Below are positions 6,539 to 13,300 of a stretch of DNA of 15,842 nt, piece after piece. The translations under genes were made by a program, and so were the position numbers. Below the pieces are notes generated by a model, which had not been told where the DNA came from, searched no databases, and saw only the letters and a list, made by a program, of their open reading frames with translations. How positions within the stretch are numbered: position 1 is the stretch's first letter; each line of letters begins with the position of its first letter. The DNA lies in the NCBI GenBank assembly GCA_023427575.1, contig JAEZAY010000108.1:1-15842 (forward strand), in the 5' to 3' direction. Source of the DNA: Bacteroidota bacterium. GTDB lineage: Bacteria; Bacteroidota; Bacteroidia; Chitinophagales; Chitinophagaceae.

Positions 6539-7771
6539 TTAGGATTTCGGTAATGCCTGTTCAAGATCTGCGAGAATGTCATCGATGGTTTCCATGCCTA
6601 TGCTCATACGAATGAGGCCATCGGTAATTCCATAGCGTTCACGCTGCGCTTTGGGAACTCCGTAATGCGTCATTGAAGCCGGATGCGATAACAAAGTATC
6701 GCAGGTTCCGAGCGATACGGTACGGGTGCAGAGTTTCAGGGAATTCATCAGGCTGATACCCGCTTCCAGTCCGCCCTTTAACTCAATGCTCATCATTGCC
6801 CCCGGCCGGCGCATTTGCTTCCTGGTTATGGCATAATCGGGATGGGTGGTCAGGCCGTTAAAATGCACTTTTGCAACGGCTGAATGATTGAGCAGATAGG
6901 CCGCCACTGCTTCGGCGTTTGAGCAATGCCGTTCCATTCTCACTTCCAGCGTTTTGATTCCTGAGGTTAAAAGGAAGGCATCAAAGGGATTGCTGTTTCC
7001 GCCCAGTAAGCGTTGGGTTTTTGTAGCCCGGGTGAGCATAAATTCCGGATCACGCCCAAGTAAAACACCACCAATAGCGGTGCCATGACCGTTTAGAAAT
7101 TTGGTGGTAGAATGTATAATGAAATCGACCCCATACCGGAAAGGCTGCTGAAGATAGGGGGTCGCAAATGTATTATCGCAGGCTACAATTTTTCCATGCT
7201 TTTTGGCCATTTTGGTCAGTTCTTCTATGTCCACACATTGTATGGTAGGATTGGCCGGTGTTTCGAGGTATACCATTTTTATCGAAGGATCGTTCCGAAG
7301 CGTATCTTCCGCCAGTTGGAGATTACGCAGGTCAACAATCACCCCTTCTATTCCCAATCCCGGCAAAATATTATCGATCAGTTCCTGAGTGCCGCCGTAT
7401 AGTGAATAATGTGAAAGTATTTTATCGCCTTTTTTCAGCGTTGCAATCATCAGGCTTGAAATGGCGGCCATTCCCGAACCATGTAAGATTCCTTTCACCT
7501 CCATGCTGCCGCCATTTTCATTGCCAAATCCGAATGTTTCCAGTGCGGCAATTTTTTCAACGGCTTCATTCATTGTGGGATTTCCCCAGCGGGAATAGAT
7601 ATATCCTTCTTCTTTGCCGCTGAACCGGCGCATCCCCTGTTCAGCGGTATCATACACATAGGTCGACGATGCGTAAATGGGAGTAAGGTGCGCATAATTC
7701 GGGTCCTGGATATGTCCGGCATGAATAGCAAGCGTACTAAAGCCTTTTCCTTTTAATTCCTGTTCATCCAT
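6539..7771 (-). CDS. PLP-dependent Cys/Met metabolism enzyme (cystathionine gamma-synthase/lyase or methionine gamma-lyase-like)
   Basis: This 410-residue enzyme is of the Cys/Met metabolism PLP family (fold type I), which carries out gamma-replacement or gamma/beta-elimination on sulfur amino acids. Visible landmarks are YSRWGNPT at 59-66 (Tyr59 and Arg61 bind the phosphate of the partner subunit), GSGMAAISS at 98-106, YSLYGGT at 122-128 with Tyr125 stacking on the cofactor, Asp199 (ACDNTFATP), PLP lysine Lys224 in STTKFLNGHG, and SLGTCDTLLSHPASMTH at 353-369. Classical methionine gamma-lyases carry YGCT; here it is YGGT, as in cystathionine enzymes, but the tail motif is mixed, so I do not assign a symbol. 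Residues 81-94 form a glycine-rich insertion relative to short family members. The ATG at 7771 is preferred; an in-frame TTG two codons upstream is less likely. It heads the minus-strand operon with the serine hydrolase. Confidence 0.88.
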   Translation of the reverse strand: MDEQELKGKGFSTLAIHAGHIQDPNYAHLTPIYASSTYVYDTAEQGMRRFSGKEEGYIYSRWGNPTMNEAVEKIAALETFGFGNENGGSMEVKGILHGSGMAAISSLMIATLKKGDKILSHYSLYGGTQELIDNILPGLGIEGVIVDLRNLQLAEDTLRNDPSIKMVYLETPANPTIQCVDIEELTKMAKKHGKIVACDNTFATPYLQQPFRYGVDFIIHSTTKFLNGHGTAIGGVLLGRDPEFMLTRATKTQRLLGGNSNPFDAFLLTSGIKTLEVRMERHCSNAEAVAAYLLNHSAVAKVHFNGLTTHPDYAITRKQMRRPGAMMSIELKGGLEAGISLMNSLKLCTRTVSLGTCDTLLSHPASMTHYGVPKAQRERYGITDGLIRMSIGMETIDDILADLEQALPKS

Positions 7772-7847
7772 GATCAATATGATTGATAAATTATTTATTG
7801 CGATTTTTAGACAGAAGCATCAACTTTCAAAATTCAGTGAATTCCTG

Positions 7848-7855
7848 TAGGTTTG
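7848..7855 (+). promoter_or_regulatory. Candidate -7 box upstream of the DinB-family gene
   Basis: TAGGTTTG matches the Bacteroidota -7 consensus TAnnTTTG exactly. A TTTC at 7825-7828, one base from the usual TTTG -33 element, lies 19 bases upstream, the right spacing. Transcription would start about 15-20 bases before the GTG start at 7879. Confidence 0.48.
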
Positions 7856-7860
7856 GTATC

Positions 7861-7868
7861 CAAAAGTA
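7861..7868 (-). promoter_or_regulatory. Candidate -7 box for the PLP enzyme operon
   Basis: On the minus strand this reads TACTTTTG, a match to TAnnTTTG, pointing towards the PLP enzyme gene, whose ATG is about 90 bases downstream. I see no -33 element at the right spacing. It lies next to the plus-strand box at 7848-7855, so the two promoters would nearly overlap. Confidence 0.33.
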
Positions 7869-7878
7869 ATTATTCCGG

Positions 7879-8376
7879 GTGAAAGAAATTTTAGAGCAAC
7901 TCTCAGTCTATAATCTTTGGGCAAATGAACGCATCGTGAAAGCAGTATGTTCATTGCCGGAAGAAAAATTGCTGACCAGGATCCCCTCCAGTTTTCCTTC
8001 TGTTCATTATACCCTGCTCCATATGTGGGATGCTGAAAGTATCTGGTGGCAACGGCTAAAGCTATCTGAAAACGTGATCCCTCCGGCCAAAAATTTTGCC
8101 GGCGAAACCCGCGATATTGGCGCAGCCCTTTTACACCAGAATATGTTATGGAGAAACTGGGTTCAGGCGGCCCGCCCCATTGCAATCGACCATGTATTGC
8201 TATATAAGAACAGCCGGCAACAGCAATTTAAACAGCCTGTGTATGAAATACTGACGCATATGTTTAACCATGGCACCTATCACCGGGGGCAAATCGTAAC
8301 CCTGCTGCATCATTTGGACTTTCAATCCATTCCGGCTACCGATTTTATTGTATGGAGCCGAACCCTGAAAAAATAA
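7879..8376 (+). CDS. DinB-family putative metal-dependent protein
   Basis: The 165-residue protein fits the DinB/YfiT-like four-helix bundle family, which binds a divalent metal through three histidines. These are visible as His48 (LLHMWDAES), His131 and His135 in NHGTYHRGQ, the hallmark of the family. Some relatives are thiol transferases (bacillithiol, mycothiol or glutathione dependent), others DNA-damage-induced proteins of unknown function; the sequence does not tell which applies here. No signal peptide or membrane segment is seen, so it should be cytoplasmic. The start is GTG at 7879, because no in-frame ATG gives the conserved opening helix, EILEQLSVYNLWAN. It is divergent from the PLP enzyme gene, has its own candidate promoter box at 7848-7855, and is followed after 66 bases by a tiny lipoprotein gene. 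Confidence 0.87.
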   Translation: MKEILEQLSVYNLWANERIVKAVCSLPEEKLLTRIPSSFPSVHYTLLHMWDAESIWWQRLKLSENVIPPAKNFAGETRDIGAALLHQNMLWRNWVQAARPIAIDHVLLYKNSRQQQFKQPVYEILTHMFNHGTYHRGQIVTLLHHLDFQSIPATDFIVWSRTLKK

Positions 8377-8442
8377 ACGGATCTTTTTTATGCTTATGCA
8401 ACGTTAGGAAACCCGGTATTGTCAGGGTGTCAAACCTTAATT

Positions 8443-8583
8443 ATGAAAAAGTTTTTTCTCATTATGCTGATTGCCGTTGGCGCATATTCCTGCCGCGACC
8501 GGGTTTCTAAAAGCAGCGGCGAGCATAAAGCCGGATGGGTAGAAGTGAGATCGACCAGTTACGCTGAGATCTCAAGAGGCTGA
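8443..8583 (+). CDS. Possible 46-residue lipoprotein
   Basis: A short open frame starts at ATG 8443 and encodes MKKFFLIMLIAVGAYSC and 29 further residues. It has the three parts of a lipoprotein signal peptide: Lys2-Lys3, a hydrophobic stretch at 4-15 and Cys17 preceded by AYS, acceptable for Bacteroidota lipoboxes. The mature part would be only 30 residues, hydrophilic, with no domain I recognise. Bacteroidota genomes often contain such tiny lipoproteins, but the product could also be a remnant of a longer gene. It lies between the DinB-family gene and the fabH terminator, in a spot not otherwise used. No ribosome binding site or promoter box is clear. Confidence 0.5.
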   Translation: MKKFFLIMLIAVGAYSCRDRVSKSSGEHKAGWVEVRSTSYAEISRG

Positions 8584-8602
8584 TATTTTTATTCCAGGCA
8601 AT

Positions 8603-8626
8603 AAAAAAACCGGCATCGCTGCCGGT
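8603..8626 (-). terminator. fabH: Intrinsic terminator of fabH
   Basis: On the minus strand the stem ACCGGCA / TGCCGGT (7 pairs, 8626-8620 and 8615-8609; loop GCGA, 8619-8616) is followed directly by a run of T (complement of the A run at 8603-8609). It starts 21 bases after the fabH stop codon. On the plus strand there is no T run after the stem, so it should act in one direction only. Confidence 0.85.
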
Positions 8627-8647
8627 CCGTGAATTATTTTCTTTCGA

Positions 8648-9640
8648 TCAGTAGGCCCAGGTTACCAGCGTAGCTCCCCAGGTAAATCCGCCGCCAAAAG
8701 CAGCCAGCACAATATTATCACCTTTGTTCAACTTGTCTTCCCAATCGGAAAGACATAATGGAATGGTTGCGGCTGTAGTGTTTCCGTACCGGTGAATATT
8801 CAACATAACCTTATCGTGCGACAGTCCCATCCTGTTGGCGGTGGCATCGATGATGCGTTTATTCGCCTGGTGCGGCACCAGCCAGGCAATATCGTCGCCG
8901 GTCAGGTTATTTCTCTGCAGCAGCTCATAGGAAACATCGGCCATCCCTTTAACGGCAAATTTGAAAACCGCCTGTCCTTCCTGATAGATAAAATGTTCTT
9001 TTGCCGATACGGTTTCTATAGAGGCTGGGCGAAGTGAACCTCCTGCCTTCATATGCAGATAGGGTTTTCCGCTTCCATCGCTTTTTAATATTGAATCCTT
9101 GATTCCAAATCCGGGCTCGCCGGGTTCCAGAAGTACAGCACCGGCCCCATCTCCGAAAAGAATACAGGTGGAACGATCGCTGAAATCCACAATTGAGCTC
9201 ATTTTATCAGCTCCCACCACTACCACTTTTTTGTAACGGCCACTTTCGATGTACATGGCGCCAGTGGAAAGTCCGAATAAAAATCCCGAGCAGGCGGCCA
9301 GTAAATCATAACCCCAGGCATTTACCGCGCCTATTTTATCGCTGATGATATTGGCGGTGGCGGGGAAAAGCATATCGGGGGTAACGGTACAACAGATAAT
9401 ACAATCTATTTCAGAGGGATCGATGCCTCTTTTCCGGCAAAGTTCCAGCACCGCGGGCGCGGCCAGGTCGGAAGTTGCTTTTCCTTCACCTTTTAAAATT
9501 CTTCTTTCTTCAATACCGGTGCGTGAGCGAATCCATTCGTCGTTGGTTTCGACCATTTTTTCCAGGTCCTTATTCGTCAGCTTATCTTCTGGTACATATC
9601 CCGAAACCGCAGTAATCGCGGCTGTAATTTTTTCACTCAT
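8648..9640 (-). CDS. fabH: 3-oxoacyl-ACP synthase III FabH
   Basis: FabH condenses acyl-CoA with malonyl-ACP to start type II fatty acid synthesis; malonyl-ACP comes from FabD, also in this window. The 330-residue thiolase-fold protein carries the catalytic triad: Cys117 in AACSGF, His257 in VPHQANKRII and Asn287 in YGNTTAATIP. Other landmarks are NDEWIRSRTGIEERR at 33-47 and the end motif AFGGGFTWGATLV at 314-326. I place the start at ATG 9640 (MSEKITAAI). An in-frame ATG at 9685 would add 15 residues unlike the family, and a candidate -7 box at 9682-9675 lies downstream of it, so the transcript should begin after that codon. The usual rpmF-plsX partners are not next to it: upstream is the divergent ruvA. 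An intrinsic terminator follows the stop. Confidence 0.96.
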   Translation of the reverse strand: MSEKITAAITAVSGYVPEDKLTNKDLEKMVETNDEWIRSRTGIEERRILKGEGKATSDLAAPAVLELCRKRGIDPSEIDCIICCTVTPDMLFPATANIISDKIGAVNAWGYDLLAACSGFLFGLSTGAMYIESGRYKKVVVVGADKMSSIVDFSDRSTCILFGDGAGAVLLEPGEPGFGIKDSILKSDGSGKPYLHMKAGGSLRPASIETVSAKEHFIYQEGQAVFKFAVKGMADVSYELLQRNNLTGDDIAWLVPHQANKRIIDATANRMGLSHDKVMLNIHRYGNTTAATIPLCLSDWEDKLNKGDNIVLAAFGGGFTWGATLVTWAY

Positions 9641-9674
9641 TATAATAATTATCAGGTTATTACTGAATACGGGG

Positions 9675-9682
9675 CAAAAGTA
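9675..9682 (-). promoter_or_regulatory. fabH: Candidate -7 box for fabH
   Basis: The minus strand reads TACTTTTG, an exact match to the Bacteroidota TAnnTTTG box, about 35 bases before the preferred fabH ATG at 9640. No clear TTTG -33 element is seen at 19-21 bases. If real, it rules out the upstream in-frame ATG at 9685 as the main start. Confidence 0.45.
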
Positions 9683-9758
9683 CAAGTAAAATGAATAAAT
9701 CTGTCAGCAGTAGTCAAATGGCTGAACCTGTTACTCCTTTTCCCTTATTTTCGCAGCT

Positions 9759-10343
9759 ATGATCGCGTTTGTAAAAGGCAATTTTCTGCAAAAAACACCT
9801 TCGGGCGTTGTGGTAGACGTGAATGGGGTGGGTTACGAACTTCATATCAGTTTAAATACCTATGCAGATATTCAGAATCTTGAAAAAGGTCAGCTTTATA
9901 CTTATTTTCATGTTCGGGAAGACGCACAAATGCTTTTTGGATTTTCACAGCCCGCTGAGAAGCATATTTTTATTCAGCTGATCAGCGTTTCGGGGGTAGG
10001 TGCTTCAACGGCCCGGATGGTTCTTTCATCAATGAAACCGGAAGAAGTGGTCAGAGCCATCGGTCAGGGAAATGCCCGCCAGCTTGAATCCGTAAAAGGA
10101 ATTGGAAAAAAGTCGGCGGAACGGATAATCCTGGAGCTGAAAGACAAACTGGGTAAAATGCTGGTAGATTCAAATAATACAATCCAGATAAGCAATACAT
10201 TGGAACAGGATGCGTTAAATGCACTGGTCGCACTTGGAATAAACCGGGCTGTTGCCGAGCAGGCCATTGGAAGGGTAGTTAAATCTGAACCCGAAATCCG
10301 CCAGGTTGAAGAAATCATTAAAAAAGCTTTAAAAACACTGTAG
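9759..10343 (+). CDS. ruvA: Holliday junction branch migration protein RuvA
   Basis: RuvA binds four-way DNA junctions as a tetramer and loads the RuvB helicase for branch migration in recombination repair. The 194-residue protein has the three normal parts. An OB-fold domain covers about 1-63 (opening MIAFVKGNFL, later YELHISLNTYADI). A central domain with two helix-hairpin-helix motifs follows: LISVSGVGASTA at 74-85 and LESVKGIGKKSAERIILELKD at about 109-129, quoted from its conserved core GIGKKSAERI. The C-terminal domain III (DALNALVALGINRAVAEQAI, near 150-169) contacts RuvB, with a linker at about 135-148. It is divergent from fabH and is followed after a short gap by sprA, an arrangement also reported in Flavobacterium. 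No convincing promoter is seen. Confidence 0.96.
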   Translation: MIAFVKGNFLQKTPSGVVVDVNGVGYELHISLNTYADIQNLEKGQLYTYFHVREDAQMLFGFSQPAEKHIFIQLISVSGVGASTARMVLSSMKPEEVVRAIGQGNARQLESVKGIGKKSAERIILELKDKLGKMLVDSNNTIQISNTLEQDALNALVALGINRAVAEQAIGRVVKSEPEIRQVEEIIKKALKTL

Positions 10344-10389
10344 CCTATCGCGTTGAAAATTCTACCTAATAAATCCTTTGGAACTCAGT

Positions 10390-13300
10390 TTGTTTTTAAA
10401 TTCATTCATCACCAAAAGGGCTGCTCAACTGCTTATGATGACAATTGTTGTATTCAGTACAACAGTGACCGCATATGCTGTTCCACAGCAGGATACAACC
10501 GTTAACGCGGCTGATACGCTGAAGTACCCGATCAGCGACCGCAGAGGTGATTTTTATTCCAGTCCGCGATCATCTTCCATTGATCTTCCCAAGCCTGCCA
10601 ATATTCAGGATTCCATCATCTACGATCCGCAAACCAAACAATATTATATCGTTGAAAAAATCGGAAGCTTTTATTATCGCAATCCGACCTATTTAACCTT
10701 CGATGAATTTTTTGAACTGCAGGCCCGTAAAAGAGAGCGGGAATATTTCAGGACCCGGGCCGATGTACTGAGTTCGCTGAACCGGAAAAATTTAAAACCA
10801 AAACTATCGGTAACGGACAACCTCTTTAACCGGATCTTCGGAAATGGCCGGGTGGAGATCAGACCCCAGGGAGATGTAAACATTATTGCAGGTTATCAGG
10901 GCCAGAACATTAAAAATCCGGCACTTCCTGAAAGGGCCAGAAGAAATGGCGGCTTCGATTTTGATATGAACGCCAATCTGAGCGTAATTGGAAATATTGG
11001 CGACAAACTGCGTTTACCCATCAATTACAATACTCTTGCAAATTTCGATTTTGAAAATCAGTTGAAACTCGACTATACCGGAGCGGATGACGAAATTATT
11101 AAACGGATTGAAGCCGGAAATGTCGCGTTTTCGTCCAAGGGTTCCCTGATACCTGGTGCGCAATCCCTTTTTGGAATCAAAACCCAGCTTCAGTTTGGCA
11201 AGTTATTCGTAACCGGCGTACTGGCCAATCAGAGGGCGCAGCAACAATCGGTTGCCCTGCAGGGTGGTTCAACCAACACCTATTTTGAGTTCAAAGCCAA
11301 TGATTACGAAGAAAACAGGCATTTTTTACTGGGCCAGTATTTCCGGGATAATTATAACCAGGCGATGAAAAATCTGCCTGTGGTTAATTCGCAGGTACAG
11401 ATCTTACGTTTAGAGGTATGGGTTACTAACCGTAACGGGTCAACGACTGAAACCAGAGATGTTGTGGGCCTGATGGATCTGGCTGAATGTCCGCCTTTTA
11501 ATCCGTCAATCATTTGTTCGCCGGCTAATCTGAACGGGCTGCCATATAATGATGCCAATGATCTTTACCGCCGGATAATCAATGCGGGGGGAAGCCGCAA
11601 CTCATCGCAGATAACTTCCCAGCTGGCTTCAATCGGGCTCCGGCCGGTGCAGGATTTCGAAAAAACATTTGCCCGCAAGCTTGATCCGGTAGACTATTAC
11701 TACAATCCCCAGGTTGGATTTTTATCGTTGAATCAACCCCTACAGCCCGACGAGGTGCTGGCGGTTGCCTATCAGTATAGTTACAATGGCAAGATTTATC
11801 AGGTGGGTGAGTTTTCACAGGATGTTTCGCCCGATACCACCGTTCAGCAGGGCGGATCGCAAAAGGTTCTTTTCCTGAAATTGTTGAAAGCCACTTCACA
11901 AAGAACAAATCTTCCGCTTTGGGATCTGATGATGAAGAACGTTTATTCCTTAAAAACCAAAGACGGAAGTTTTTTGTCGAGCATTCAGCCCAATGACTTT
12001 AAGCTGAATGTTTTATATGAGGAGCCAAGCCTTGGTCAAAAGCGATTTCTGCCCGAGGGTCCACGTTCCGGAGTGCCAATTATTACCCTGCTAAATCTGG
12101 ATCGGCTGAATTCCCGGAACGATCCACTTCCTGATGGGGTGTTTGATTATCTGGAAGGATTTACGGTTATTTCATCGCAGGCCAGGATCATATTTCCTTT
12201 GCTGGAGCCTTTCGGACGCGATCTGGACTCGGCCGCCTTCACCGGCGCGCCTCAGAACCTGAAAGATCAATACATATATTATCCTTTGTATGATACCATC
12301 AAGGAAATTGCGAAAACCTATGCAAACCTCGACCGCTATATAATCAGCGGATATGCAAAAGGCGAATCCAGCTCGGAAATTTCTCTTGGGGCTTTTAACG
12401 TTCCACCGGGATCGGTTACCATCTCCGCCGGGGGCCAGGTGCTGCGTGAAAATGTTGATTATACCATCGATTATAATCTGGGAACCGTTCGAATTATCAA
12501 CCCGGCCATTTTAAATGCCGGCCTGCCGATAAATGTTCAGTATGAAAACAATGCAGGATTCGGCATTCAGCAACGGAATTTTTTAGGGCTGCGGCTCGAT
12601 TATATCGCTAAAGCCACCGAACGCGAATCTTTCACCATCGGCGCTTCGATGGTTCGCCTGGGAGAGCGGCCATTTTTCACCAAAACAAGTTATAACGAGG
12701 ATCCGATCAAAAATACCATGTACGGGGTGGATTTCAGTTATCAGACGGAGTCGCCGGGGCTCACGCGCTGGCTCGATAAACTGCCGTATTATAATACAAC
12801 CGAAATGAGCACCATTACCGCATATGGTGAAGGTGCGCTCTTGAAACCCGGTCATCCTTCGCAAATCGGTAAAGGACGCAGCGGTTTGATCTTTATTGAT
12901 GATTTTGAAGGAACCCGAAATGCCATCGACCTGCGTTTTCCATTGGTAAGCTGGGGGCTGGCATCCACTCCGGCAGGAAACGGATTGTTTCCGGAAGCGG
13001 AATTGAATAATAACCTTGCCAATGGCCAAAACCGAGCTAAGCTCGCCTGGTATAATATCGAACCGGTTTTACAAAGTCGCGGTTCCAATAACCCGGTGAA
13101 TGATTACCAGGATTTTACCGATCCGCGGGTTCGTCAGGTGCGGGTAACCGAAATCTATCCAAACCGGACTCCGGATCTGGGCCAGGCTCAACTGGTAACT
13201 TTTGATCTTGCGTATTATCCCACGGAGAAGGGTCCTTATAATTTTGACGCCCGGGCCGGCAGTATTAATTCGGGGGGGCGTTTGGAAAACCCGCGGCAAC

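Noticed and set aside
9746..9753. TATTTTCG just before ruvA, one base from the -7 consensus
   Set aside because: It ends only 5 bases before the ruvA ATG, so the transcript would be leaderless, and no -33 element is seen. Too weak to list as a promoter.
12583..13029. A 148-codon open frame on the minus strand inside sprA, and several others of 60-110 codons there
   Set aside because: The plus-strand sprA frame is open without a break and matches its family across this stretch; the antisense frames have no recognisable domain or start context.
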